The notes: generated from the sequence alone by a model not told the origin. A stretch of 22,664 nt of DNA from an uncultured Leucobacter sp. (GCA_937967375.1 CALCJF010000051.1:1-22664), one strand, 5' to 3'; counted from the stretch's first letter, positions 1-7,842 are shown. A program made the numbers and translations.

Positions 1-48
1 TACGAGATCGTGATGTGACTGGAGTTCAGACGTGTGCTCTTCCGATCT
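1..48 (+). other. Illumina TruSeq adapter with index (non-genomic)
   Basis: The first 48 bases are sequencing adapter, not genome. Bases 1-8 are the end of the P7 flow-cell sequence, 9-14 (CGTGAT) are the index, and 15-48 are the read-2 primer site ending TCTTCCGATCT. In reverse complement the index is ATCACG, TruSeq index 1. A reading frame across it encodes the well-known contaminant peptide TGVQTCALPI. Genomic sequence begins at about base 49. Confidence 0.98.
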
Positions 49-725
49 ACGGCAGTGCGCAGAATGCGGCTCGGTGTCGACCCGGTATCGGCGACGAGTT
101 GTTCGGCCAGGTAGCCGGTGGTGACGCCGAGCTGCGCCGCGACGCTCGCGACGGTCAGTCTGGCGTCGGGGGCGCGCAGCACCCGCCGCAAGAACGAGCG
201 GGTGAGTGACGAGTGGGCGAGGATCTCGGCCCGGCCCGAGGTCGCGCCCGCGCAATCGTGCAGTAGCGCGGCGAGCAGGTGGCGGGCGCTGTCGAGCGAG
301 GCCGCAGAGGCGAGCGCGGTAAACAGCAGCCGAATCTGGGTGAGCGCCTCGGGGGAGGGCGCGATCGGGGCCGAGCCAAGCAGGAGGAGCTCTCGCAGCT
401 GCTCGGGGAGCGTGCCGATGGGGTCGAGCACGTCTTCAGAGAACATCAGTGCCGAGCAGCGAAGCCCCGCGTCGGCCTGCCACTCGTGCACCTGGCCCGG
501 AGCGAGCAGGTGCAGTTCGCCTGCACGGATGGGAATGGGCGAGAAGTCGATGCTGTGCGTGCCAGAGCCCGACTCAATGAGCACGAGCTGCGTGAAGGCG
601 TGCCGGTGCGGCATCTGAAATGCGGCGTCGTTGTCGATCGGCTCGACGAGCAGCAGCGAGCCGCCGACCGAGCCCTCTCGGGGGGTGATGTCGTGCACCG
701 GAAAGATGCTTGCAGGTGCGGTCAT
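49..725 (-). CDS. AraC-family transcriptional regulator, C-terminus truncated by adapter
   Basis: Partial gene reading leftwards from an ATG at 725 into the adapter, giving about 225 residues without a stop. The start is supported by an AGGAG Shine-Dalgarno about 9 bases upstream. The N-terminal half is a small cupin/AraC-type sensor domain (PHRHAFTQLVLIESG near residue 40, then AGELHLLAPGQVHEW). A first helix-turn-helix is visible near residues 190-215 (VASVAAQLGVTTGYLAEQL) and the linker-helix region begins after it. The second helix-turn-helix, normal in AraC/XylS regulators, is missing because the contig ends. The gene diverges from the ABC importer operon across a 254-base gap, so local control of that operon is likely but inferred. 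The ligand is unknown. Confidence 0.88.
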
Positions 726-746
726 GGTAGCGGCTCCTTTCCGTGA

Positions 747-777
747 GGCGTCGAATAGTAACGTTTGTTCGAACGCC
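747..777. promoter_or_regulatory. Inverted repeat in the divergent AraC/ABC-importer region
   Basis: GGCGTCGAA (747-755) is mirrored by TTCGAACGCC (768-777) with a one-base bulge. A possible minus-strand -10 (TACTAT, 755-760) lies inside it, just upstream of the regulator. It could be an operator for the AraC-type protein. I saw no convincing -35/-10 pair for the importer operon in the rest of 778-962. Confidence 0.35.
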
Positions 778-979
778 GGGTTGGCGCTGCTTCTAGCTTT
801 GTTGCGGGCACCGCATCGGGGTTTGTCATCGCGAGCATGCTGATTGACGGGGCGAGCAAGAACGATGCGCTCGCATTGTGCGTCGGCGCGCAACTGGCGA
901 CTATGAGTAGTGTTCGGGTGCCAGGCCCGCGCTGGTCTGTGGCAAAGCCGCGGCAGGCCGATGGAAGGAGTCAACTCGA

Positions 980-1993
980 ATGACTGAGATGATTGCCCTC
1001 TCTGCGAGTAGCGGGGGAGAACGGGCGAGGCGTGCCGCGCGTGCACGATCGTGGAGGAAGTGGGGTGGGAAAGCCTTACAGGGCGTCATCACCCTGTTCT
1101 TCGTCTCGATCCTCATCTTCTTCGCCACCCAGGCGATGCCGGGTGACGTTGCGAAGGTGATCCTCGGCGTCAACGCGACACCCGAACGCATCGAGGTGGT
1201 GCGCGAGCAACTCGGGCTGAACCTGCCGCTGTGGCAGCAGTACCTGAACTGGTTGTTCGGCATCCTGCGTGGCGACTGGGGGGTGTCGCTCACCAACGGC
1301 ATTCCGGTGGCCGACACGCTTTCGCTGCGGCTGCGCAACTCGCTGACGCTCGGCGTGATGGCACTCATCATCATGCTGCCGATCTCGCTCGTCGTCGGCA
1401 TCATCGCCGCGCAGACCAAGGATCGCGCATTCGACAAGCTTTTCATGGGCACCTCGATGGTGGTCAACGCGGTGCCCGAGTTCGTGCTCGGAACGGTGTT
1501 GATCGCGCTGTTCGGCACAACGGTGTTTCGCATCTTTCCGCCCGTGGCATTCATTCCGCCGGCCGACATGCCGTGGTGGCACCCGCTCGCGCTCGTGCTT
1601 CCGGTGGCGACACTGGTGATCGGCGGCGTCGCGTACCTGTCGCGCCTCGTGCGTGTGTCGTTCATCGACGTCATGAATAGCGAGTACATTCAGACGGCCC
1701 AGCTCAAGGGCCTCAGCACCCGCCGTATTCTCTACCGGCACGCACTGCCGAACGCGCTCGCGCCGATCATTCCCGCGGCCTCGCTGGTCGCCGCATTCCT
1801 GATCGGTGGCACCGTCGTGATCGAGTACCTCTTCTCGTACCCCGGGATCGGCCTGACCCTTGTCGAATCGGTCGGCAACCGTGACCTGCCGCTCATTCAA
1901 GCGGTCGTGCTAATCATCGCGGCCGCCTACTTCGTGTTCAACTTCATCGCCGACCTGTTCACCAGCTCGGGTGCGAACGGCCGAAAGGGATAG
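980..1993 (+). CDS. Peptide-type ABC importer permease (DppB-like)
   Basis: 337-residue inner-membrane permease of the dipeptide/oligopeptide/nickel importer family. After a basic cytoplasmic N-terminus (residues 1-30) there is a membrane helix at about 33-52, a hydrophilic segment with the family pattern (RIEVVREQLGLNLPLWQQY, GDWGVSL), and further hydrophobic helices at about 122-145, 160-182, 203-222, 263-285 and 305-325. The EAA coupling loop is at about 235-262 (EYIQTAQLKGLSTRRILYRH), where the ATPase docks. The ATG is preceded by GGAAGGAG at 963-970. It is the first gene of an operon; the second permease starts two bases after its stop. Substrate specificity cannot be read from the permease. 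No solute-binding protein gene accompanies it. Confidence 0.93.
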   Translation: MTEMIALSASSGGERARRAARARSWRKWGGKALQGVITLFFVSILIFFATQAMPGDVAKVILGVNATPERIEVVREQLGLNLPLWQQYLNWLFGILRGDWGVSLTNGIPVADTLSLRLRNSLTLGVMALIIMLPISLVVGIIAAQTKDRAFDKLFMGTSMVVNAVPEFVLGTVLIALFGTTVFRIFPPVAFIPPADMPWWHPLALVLPVATLVIGGVAYLSRLVRVSFIDVMNSEYIQTAQLKGLSTRRILYRHALPNALAPIIPAASLVAAFLIGGTVVIEYLFSYPGIGLTLVESVGNRDLPLIQAVVLIIAAAYFVFNFIADLFTSSGANGRKG

Positions 1994-1995
1994 CC

Positions 1996-2874
1996 ATGAC
2001 GCAGCAATATGAGGCCGCTGAACAGGTGGCAACCGCCCCGCGCGGCACCTCGCGCGCACTCGCGCGCTTTCTCGCATCGAAGCAGGTGCGGTGGGGCATC
2101 GCGCTCGTCGTCATCACGGCGCTACTCGCGGTGTTCGGGCGACTGCTTGCCCCCTATGGGCCGACCGATCCGATCACGACGCCGTACGCCCCGCCGGGCA
2201 ACGGCCTGCTGCTCGGCTCAGACCAACTCGGGCGCGACGTGTTCTCACGGGTGCTCTCGGGTGGCCTCTACCTTGCCTGGATGGCGCCGCTGAGCGCCGT
2301 GCTCTCGGTGAGCATCGGCGCGGCGGTCGGCATGGTCGCCGCTTACTACCAGGGGTGGACCGACACCATTCTGATGCGGATCATGGACGTGCTGCTCGCG
2401 TTTCCGGGCCTGCTCATGGCGCTGATGTTCGTCTCGGTGCTTGGGCCGAGCCCGACGCTGCTCGTGTTTCTCGTGGTGCTGGCGCTCATTCCCGGCGTCG
2501 CCCGCGTCATTCGCGGCGCGGCAGGCCCCATCTGCAACCGCGAGTTCGTGCTCTGGGCGCAGTCGGTCGGCATTCCAGGCCGCAAGCTCATCGTGCGCGA
2601 GATCTTGCCGAACATCACCTCGCCGCTGCTCGTGGAACTCGGGGTGCGACTCATGTGGGCCGTCGGCATCCTCGCTTCGATCAGCTTTATCGGATACGGC
2701 ATTCAGCCCCCGACGCCCGACTGGGGGTTGATGGTGAGCGAGAACCGAACCGGGCTCGCGACCCAGCCGTGGGCTGTGCTCGCACCCATCGTCGTGGTCG
2801 TGCTCTTCACGGTCGGCGGCAACCTGATCGCAGAGGGTGGCGCGCGCGTCATTGCTCGCACCGAGGGGAAGTAA
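1996..2874 (+). CDS. Peptide-type ABC importer permease (DppC-like)
   Basis: 292-residue partner permease, expected to pair with the upstream DppB-like protein to form the transmembrane channel. It has the typical DppC layout: a cytoplasmic N-terminus, a first helix at about 33-53, then the periplasmic hallmark LLGSDQLGRDVFSRVL at about 71-87, several hydrophobic helices, and an EAA loop near 185-205 (EFVLWAQSVGIPGRKLIVRE). The ending PPTPDWGLMVSENR...GGNLIAEG is also normal for the family. The ATG lies two bases after the previous stop with a GGGA-type ribosome site inside the end of the previous gene, so the two are probably translationally coupled. The following ATPase gene begins two bases downstream of its stop. 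Confidence 0.93.
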   Translation: MTQQYEAAEQVATAPRGTSRALARFLASKQVRWGIALVVITALLAVFGRLLAPYGPTDPITTPYAPPGNGLLLGSDQLGRDVFSRVLSGGLYLAWMAPLSAVLSVSIGAAVGMVAAYYQGWTDTILMRIMDVLLAFPGLLMALMFVSVLGPSPTLLVFLVVLALIPGVARVIRGAAGPICNREFVLWAQSVGIPGRKLIVREILPNITSPLLVELGVRLMWAVGILASISFIGYGIQPPTPDWGLMVSENRTGLATQPWAVLAPIVVVVLFTVGGNLIAEGGARVIARTEGK

Positions 2875-2876
2875 AC

Positions 2877-4448
2877 ATGGCAGCAGTTACCGTGAGCGGG
2901 CTCGAAGTCATCGTCGAGGCGACGGGCAAGCCGATTATCGAAGAGGTCGAGCTCGCGCTCGAAGCAGGCGAGGTGCTCGGCATCGTCGGCGAGTCGGGCT
3001 CGGGCAAGAGCACGCTCTCGCTCGCGCTACTCGGCTACGCGCGCCCAGGCGCGCGAATCACCAAGGGCTCGATCGTCATCGAGGGCACCGACATTCTCGC
3101 GCTCGATGCGGCCGGCCTGCGTGCGGCGAGACGCAGTCTTGTCAGCTATGTCGCGCAAGATCCCGCCACCGCGCTGAACCCCTCGATGCGGCTCTCGACG
3201 CAGATGCTCGAGACGCTCGACCTGCCGCGCGACCAGGCGCTTGCACAGATTCGCGAGGTGCTCTCGGCAGTGGGGCTGCCAAACGACGATGCGTTCATCA
3301 AGCGCCGCGCGAGCGAGCTCTCGGGCGGCCAGCAGCAGCGCATCGCGATCGCGATGGCGGTGATCGCGAGGCCCAGGCTCATCGTGCTCGACGAGCCGAC
3401 GACCGGTCTCGACGTGTCGACGCAGATGAAGGTGCTTGAGCTCGTCAAGAAGCTCTGCGCCGACTACCAGATCGCCTCGATCTACGTCACCCACGACCTG
3501 GCGGTTGTCGCCGAGGTCGCCGACTCGACCATCGTGATGAAAGACGGCCACGTCGTCGAGTCGGGTGGCGCGCGCCGGGTGCTGCTCGAGCCCCAGCACC
3601 CCTACTCGAAGCAACTCATCGCGGCGACGCCGTCTACCAAGGTGCGCTCGCCGTGGGAGGGCGAGCAGCTCGCCGTGGCGGCCGAGACCGATGTGCCGCT
3701 GCTACGGGTGAGCGACCTTACCGCGTCGTACGGACATACCGAGGTGCTGCACGGCATCGATCTCACGGTGCGCTCGGGTGAATGCCTCGCAATCGTGGGC
3801 GAGTCGGGCTCGGGCAAGAGCACGCTCTCGCGCTGCCTCATCGGCCTGCACCACAATTGGCAGGGCGAGGCGCGGCTGAACGGTTCGTCGCTCGCCGCGT
3901 CGTCGATGAAGCGCAGCCACGGGGATCGCCGCGCGATGCAGTACATCTTTCAGAATCCGTACGGCTCGTTGAACCCGAGGCACGACATCGAGACCATTCT
4001 GCGCACGCCGTTGTCGCTGTTTCACGACGTGCGCGGGCGCGAGGCGAGGCAGCGCATCGTCGAGGCACTCGAGCGAGTCGAGATGCCGGCGCGCATGGCC
4101 GAGATGTATCCCTCCGAGCTGTCGGGCGGGCAGCGGCAGCGCGTCGCGATCGCCAGGGCGCTACTTGCATCGCCTGACTTGCTCATCTGCGACGAGGTGA
4201 CATCGGCGCTCGACGTGCTCGTGCAGTCGTCGGTCATCGACCTGCTGCGCGGCCTCTTGAAAGACGGCCTCGGAATGATCTTCGTGACGCATAACCTGGC
4301 CGTGGTGCGCAACATCGCGCACAACGTCGCCGTGCTGAACCGGGGCGACATCGTCGAGTACGACGACGTCGATACCGTGCTCGACACTCCGCGCGACGCG
4401 TACACGCAGAGCCTGCTGGCGAACACGCTCGACCTGCCGGTGGCGTAG
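2877..4448 (+). CDS. ABC importer ATPase with two fused nucleotide-binding domains (DppD-DppF-like)
   Basis: 523-residue cytoplasmic protein carrying both ATPase halves of the peptide importer in one chain. Domain 1 (about 1-260) has Walker A GESGSGKST at 38-46, signature LSGGQ at 148-152, Walker B LIVLDE at 168-173 and an H-loop in VTHDL. Domain 2 (about 272-523) has Walker A at 308-316, signature LSGGQ at 415-419, Walker B LLICDE at 435-440 and H-loop VTHN. The QHPYSKQLIAATP segment between them is the usual C-terminal motif of oligopeptide ATPases. I chose the ATG at 2877, two bases after the permease stop; the frame stays open far upstream, but only inside the permease gene. The last gene of the operon; a strong hairpin follows. 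Both halves look catalytically complete. Confidence 0.93.
   Translation: MAAVTVSGLEVIVEATGKPIIEEVELALEAGEVLGIVGESGSGKSTLSLALLGYARPGARITKGSIVIEGTDILALDAAGLRAARRSLVSYVAQDPATALNPSMRLSTQMLETLDLPRDQALAQIREVLSAVGLPNDDAFIKRRASELSGGQQQRIAIAMAVIARPRLIVLDEPTTGLDVSTQMKVLELVKKLCADYQIASIYVTHDLAVVAEVADSTIVMKDGHVVESGGARRVLLEPQHPYSKQLIAATPSTKVRSPWEGEQLAVAAETDVPLLRVSDLTASYGHTEVLHGIDLTVRSGECLAIVGESGSGKSTLSRCLIGLHHNWQGEARLNGSSLAASSMKRSHGDRRAMQYIFQNPYGSLNPRHDIETILRTPLSLFHDVRGREARQRIVEALERVEMPARMAEMYPSELSGGQRQRVAIARALLASPDLLICDEVTSALDVLVQSSVIDLLRGLLKDGLGMIFVTHNLAVVRNIAHNVAVLNRGDIVEYDDVDTVLDTPRDAYTQSLLANTLDLPVA
2988..3831 (+). repeat. Two identical 34-base Walker A copies within the fused ATPase gene
   Basis: Bases 2988-3021 and 3798-3831 are identical over 34 bases and cover the two Walker A motifs (GESGSGKSTLS). 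They lie 810 bases apart, exactly 270 codons and in frame. Protein constraint and codon bias may explain it, but identity at every synonymous site is more than the motif requires. Confidence 0.85.
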
Positions 4449-4451
4449 GCG

Positions 4452-4496
4452 GGCAAACGAAATGGGGGCCGCGCCGCGGCCCCCATTTCGTTTGCC
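4452..4496. terminator. Bidirectional terminator between the ABC operon and the S58 peptidase operon
   Basis: Perfect inverted repeat with 22-base arms and a one-base centre (4474). The core is GGGGGCCGCG/CGCGGCCCCC, flanked inside the arms by A- and T-rich steps (AAACGAAAT / ATTTCGTTT), so either strand makes a GC hairpin followed by a partly T-rich stretch. It begins three bases after the ATPase stop, and its last base is also the last base of the peptidase TAG stop. Its position between convergent genes fits a shared terminator. Confidence 0.9.
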
Positions 4497-5683
4497 TACT
4501 CGGCGAGCAGCGCGAGCAACTGATCGTGAGGTAGGCCGTATCGGGTGGCGCCGTTGATGCCCACCATGGTGTCAGAGGCGAGCATGGCGTTCACGATCGC
4601 CTCTTCTGTCGCCTCGATTGCCGCATAGAAGAGCGGGTCGATGCGGTCGTTGCTGAGCGCGGTGAGCTCGTACGACACGGGACCCTCGCCGCCGCTGAAG
4701 CCCGCCGGAATCTGCCCGCTGCCCGTCGCGAAGCACAGGGTCAGATCGCCGCTGCCGTTCTCGCCGGCGCCGCCCACTCTGCCGATGCCGAGCGTCGAGC
4801 GCTGGGCCAGCCGCGCGCACTGGTGTGGCAGCAGCGGGGCATCGGTTGCGACGATCACGATGATCGAGCCGCTGCCCTCGGGCAGCTGCGTCGTGAAGCG
4901 GGCGTCGCGCACCTCGCCACCGGTCTCGTCGTCGCTCGGCAGAATGATGTGGGGCCCCACGAGCTTGCCGTCGATGCTGAGCCGGTCGCGGCGACCATGG
5001 TTGGCCTGCACGAGCACGCCGACCGTGTAGCCGCCGTCGGATTCGCTCACCACGCGCGACGCGGTGCCGATCCCGCCCTTGAAGCCATGCGCGATCATGC
5101 CGGTGCCGCTGCCGACGCTGCCCTCGGCCACATGGCCGTGGTGCGCGTTCGCGATCGCCTCGAAAACGTGCTCGGGACGCACGTGAAAACCGTTCAGGTC
5201 GTTCAGCGCGCCATCCCAGGTTTCTGCCACGACGGGCAGCGACCAGTACTCTTCGCCGGCGGGCCGGGTGGTGCCCTCGTGCGCCACGAGCGCGTCTCGC
5301 ACCACGCCGACCGAGTGCGTGTTCGTGAGGCCGATATAGCTCGTGAGCTGCCCCGACTCGCGCACCCACTCGAGGCCAGTCATCTCACCGTTGCCGTTCA
5401 GGCGATGGGGCGCAGCGAAGATGGGGCGCTTCCACGGCTCCTCGCCAGGAATGATCACGGTTACCCCGGTGCGCACCGGGCCCTCGCCGCGCACCAGCTC
5501 GCCCTCGCCGGAGATCAGAGTCGTGTGCCCGACCCTCACTCCGGCGACGTCGGTGATGGCGTTGCGCGGCCCGCTCGGCAGGCTGCCCATAGTGAGCCCA
5601 AGGTCGCGCGCTTTGCGGCCCGAGCGGGTGCCGGCGTAGTCGTCCGAGCCAGTGCCCGTGGCCGTGCCTGAGTGCGTGGTCAT
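4496..5683 (-). CDS. S58 family (DmpA/BapA-type) self-processing aminopeptidase
   Basis: 395-residue P1/S58 peptidase, an Ntn-hydrolase family whose members cleave beta-peptides, D-amino-acid amides or small peptides from the N-terminus after autocleavage into two chains. Family landmarks: ARDLGL near 25, GPRNAITDVAGVRVGHTTL at 38-56, GLTNTHSVG at 118-126, the GSVGSGTGM...KGGIGTASR block at 188-210, and GSIIVIVATDAPLLPHQ at 272-288. The predicted cleavage is Gly272-Ser273, with Ser273 as nucleophile. No signal peptide is visible, so it is probably cytoplasmic. The ATG at 5683 has a strong GAGGAGG site and overlaps the upstream gene's stop (ATGA). It faces the peptide importer operon, suggesting hydrolysis of imported peptides; the actual substrate is not readable. 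Confidence 0.92.
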   Translation of the reverse strand: MTTHSGTATGTGSDDYAGTRSGRKARDLGLTMGSLPSGPRNAITDVAGVRVGHTTLISGEGELVRGEGPVRTGVTVIIPGEEPWKRPIFAAPHRLNGNGEMTGLEWVRESGQLTSYIGLTNTHSVGVVRDALVAHEGTTRPAGEEYWSLPVVAETWDGALNDLNGFHVRPEHVFEAIANAHHGHVAEGSVGSGTGMIAHGFKGGIGTASRVVSESDGGYTVGVLVQANHGRRDRLSIDGKLVGPHIILPSDDETGGEVRDARFTTQLPEGSGSIIVIVATDAPLLPHQCARLAQRSTLGIGRVGGAGENGSGDLTLCFATGSGQIPAGFSGGEGPVSYELTALSNDRIDPLFYAAIEATEEAIVNAMLASDTMVGINGATRYGLPHDQLLALLAE

Positions 5684-6084
5684 GCTGCCTCCTCGGCGGT
5701 GTGTGACGCGCGCTTGACAAGAAGCGTGTCAGTGAGCTGTTCGAAGCCGACGAGTTTGCCTGCCCGCACGCGCCAGATGTGCACCGTGCGCGCGTCGAGT
5801 TCGCGGCCCGAGGCGCGATGGCTTGCCAGGTACCGGCCGAGTGCGACCACGGTGTCACCCTGTGCCACGTACTCGTCGACGTGCATGCCGAAGCCGCGCC
5901 ACTCGCTGGTGATCGCGCCGAACACGCTCGAGGTGATCTCTTCGGGGCCGGTGTAGACCCCCGCAAGCGGAAACCCCGCCGCCTCGACCCAGGTGATCCC
6001 GGGATCGAAATCTGCCAGCATGCCGGGCAGATCGCCGCGGGCTGCCGCCGCGTAGTGCGCGGCCACCAGATCAATGTTGCTCAA
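5680..6084 (-). CDS. NTF2/SnoaL-like small protein
   Basis: 134-residue protein with the cone-shaped NTF2-like/SnoaL pattern: an N-terminal helix (VAAHYAAAARGDLPGMLADFDPGITWVEAAG), a middle PLAGVYTGPEEI stretch, and beta strands ending in ARTVHIWRVRAGKLVGFEQLTDT. The family includes ketosteroid isomerase-like enzymes and many binding proteins, so the fold does not fix a reaction. The start is most likely TTG at 6084, because AGGAG lies six bases before it and no ATG is available in frame nearby. Its stop overlaps the peptidase start by four bases, which makes it the first gene of a coupled pair. A 170-base gap separates it from the divergent GNAT gene. Confidence 0.82.
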   Translation of the reverse strand: MSNIDLVAAHYAAAARGDLPGMLADFDPGITWVEAAGFPLAGVYTGPEEITSSVFGAITSEWRGFGMHVDEYVAQGDTVVALGRYLASHRASGRELDARTVHIWRVRAGKLVGFEQLTDTLLVKRASHTAEEAA

Positions 6085-6254
6085 GGTGCACTCCTGTTCT
6101 CTGCGTGTTCTCTAGTCTGGAAGAGACCGACGCGCCACGACAAGCCGCAGTGCCGCGCGGTGCAAGCGCTGTACCGGCAAAGACAAGTCGCGGTTTCGCT
6201 CGCTCGGTAACCTCGATGGTGACGCCGCGACCCGCGGTTCGAGGGGAGAGTTTC

Positions 6255-7265
6255 ATGCACCACGAGGATCAGCCGGTCCCAGCCGCAGCGATCGCCGAGA
6301 CCTTGGCGCGCGTTGCGGTGCGGCAACAGCGGCTCGACTCGCAGTTGCCAGTGCCGTCGTTCGCGGACGACGAAGCGCCAGAGCTCGTGGTTCAGCGCGA
6401 CGGCACGCTGCACGCCTTCGCCACCACCCGCAGAGTGTCGCTCACGCCAGACCACCCCGATGCCCTGTGGGGAGCGTGCCGGCGCTCAGAGTTGCAGCTT
6501 CGCTGGGACGGCGACGTTGCGGCGGTAGGCGAGCTGCTCGATCGCTGGATCGCCGATGCCGCAGGCGAGCTCGGTGCCGAAGGCGACTGGGAGTCGAGCC
6601 TCGAGATCGAGGTGCCGAGTCGGGATTCCGAACTCGTGCTGCCCCTGTTGCAGCGCGGCTTCGTGGCGGTCGGAATTGTCGGCATTCGGCTCGGGCACGG
6701 TGCCGGGCGAGACGGTGCCGCGACCGCCGAGCAGGCCGCGCTCGCCCGTCTCGAGGCATCGGGAGTGGTTTTGCGCCAGGCCACACTTTCCGATGCACCC
6801 CTGCTCGGTGAGATGGACTCCGAACTGCTGCACCACGACGCCTTGCACGGCGCGGTCGAGGCTCGTGACGGCGCTGCCGCCGTGCTGCAGCGCGGCATCG
6901 AAGAGCGGCTCGCCATCGACCCCGAGTGGAGCTGGGTGATCGAACAGCACGGCAACGCTGTTGGCTACCTGAGCCTCGAGACGCGCCGCGACCGCCACGA
7001 CGCGAAGTGCGCGGTGGGACCAGACATCGCCTACATCCAGGCGATGTACCTGCGCCCCACCGTGCGCGGGGGCGGCATCGGTGAGGCTGTCGTGCACTTC
7101 GCACACGCGAGGGCGCAGCTGGCGGGCTTCGGGCGCATGCTGCTCGGCTATGCGGCCCTCAACCCGCGCTCGGGTCCGTTCTGGTGCCGCATGGGTTACC
7201 GGCCGCTCTACACCTCGTGGCAGCGCAGGCCCGCGCGCAACCTCCACCCGGCGCACGGCTCTTGA
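6255..7265 (+). CDS. GNAT family N-acetyltransferase
   Basis: 336-residue protein with a clear C-terminal GNAT domain at about 172-325. The acetyl-CoA motif A is IAYIQAMYLRPTVRGGGIGEAVV (about 258-280), with the RxxGxG-type loop RGGGIG, and the late strand/helix is LLGYAALNPRSGPFWCRMGYRPL. The N-terminal half (1-150) resembles a degenerate GNAT-like fold (LLDRWIADAAGEL...LEIEVPSRDSELVLPLLQRGFVAVGIVGIRLG) without a recognisable acetyl-CoA loop. The frame is open further upstream, but the ATG at 6255 has a GAGGGGAGAG ribosome site. The acceptor is unknown. The gene lies 103 bases before the first cupin gene and may be co-transcribed with it. Confidence 0.85.
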   Translation: MHHEDQPVPAAAIAETLARVAVRQQRLDSQLPVPSFADDEAPELVVQRDGTLHAFATTRRVSLTPDHPDALWGACRRSELQLRWDGDVAAVGELLDRWIADAAGELGAEGDWESSLEIEVPSRDSELVLPLLQRGFVAVGIVGIRLGHGAGRDGAATAEQAALARLEASGVVLRQATLSDAPLLGEMDSELLHHDALHGAVEARDGAAAVLQRGIEERLAIDPEWSWVIEQHGNAVGYLSLETRRDRHDAKCAVGPDIAYIQAMYLRPTVRGGGIGEAVVHFAHARAQLAGFGRMLLGYAALNPRSGPFWCRMGYRPLYTSWQRRPARNLHPAHGS

Positions 7266-7368
7266 CCTCCCGGGCAGCGAAGTGCCGACACCGTTGAATG
7301 ACCGCGCGACCCGCCGTAGCGTCGAAGATGGCGGCATCGATGCAGATGCCGCAAACGAAAGGAACAGT

Positions 7369-7821
7369 ATGTCGAGCGAGTACCAGCGTCTCTTCGTGAG
7401 CGATATGCCCGTGATCAAGAGCGGCGAAATGAGCAACGAGGGCGAGGCGGCCGGCCTCGTGCAGCCCGAGAACATCGGCGAACCCTTCTGGCTGATGCAC
7501 CCGGACTCGGTGCCCGAGAGCCAGATCAACATGAGTCACGTCTGGATCCATGAGACCGACGTGCCGGTGCACTGGGTGAATCCCCACGTGCACGACTACG
7601 ACGAGATCCTGATCTGGACGGGCGGCGACCCCGAGAATCCCAAGGATCTCGGCGCCGAGATCTACATGGAGATCGAGGGCGAACGCCACATCATCACGAC
7701 TTCGGGGTGCGTCTACATTCCCGCGGGTACCGTGCACTGCCCGCTCGGCTTTAACCGCGTCGATCGGCCGTTCCGGTTCAGCGCGCTGTCACTCGCGCCG
7801 AAGTACACGAGCCACAGCTAA
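7369..7821 (+). CDS. Small cupin-fold protein, copy 1 (uncharacterised)
   Basis: 150-residue single-domain protein. The metal-binding cupin motifs are visible: H73-x-H75-x3-E79 in HVHDYDEILIW and PAGTVH with H123, so a 3-His/1-Glu metal site is likely. It is strikingly similar to the minus-strand protein at 8411-8902, sharing VPESQI-MSH-WI-ETD, HDYDEILIWTG-DP-NP-DLGAE, YIPAG--HCPLGF and FSALSL-P-YTS. The start is ATG at 7369 with AAAGGAA about seven bases upstream. I do not recognise a named function; a metal-dependent dioxygenase, isomerase or ligand sensor are all possible. It could share a transcript with the GNAT gene, and hairpins follow its stop. Confidence 0.85.
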   Translation: MSSEYQRLFVSDMPVIKSGEMSNEGEAAGLVQPENIGEPFWLMHPDSVPESQINMSHVWIHETDVPVHWVNPHVHDYDEILIWTGGDPENPKDLGAEIYMEIEGERHIITTSGCVYIPAGTVHCPLGFNRVDRPFRFSALSLAPKYTSHS

Positions 7822-7842
7822 GCGGTTCGCCCGCATCGAGCC

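Noticed and set aside
15..209. Small plus-strand frame starting MTGVQTCALPI
   Set aside because: The start is encoded by sequencing adapter, so it is an artefact.
844..907. TTGACG or TTGTGC with TATGAG as the importer promoter
   Set aside because: Neither TTGACG nor TTGTGC gives a 16-18 base spacing to a usable -10, so no promoter is claimed.
2091..2876. 262-codon upstream extension of the fused ATPase frame
   Set aside because: It lies wholly inside the permease gene in another frame and encodes Arg/Ala-rich nonsense. The ATG at 2877 directly after the permease stop is the real start.
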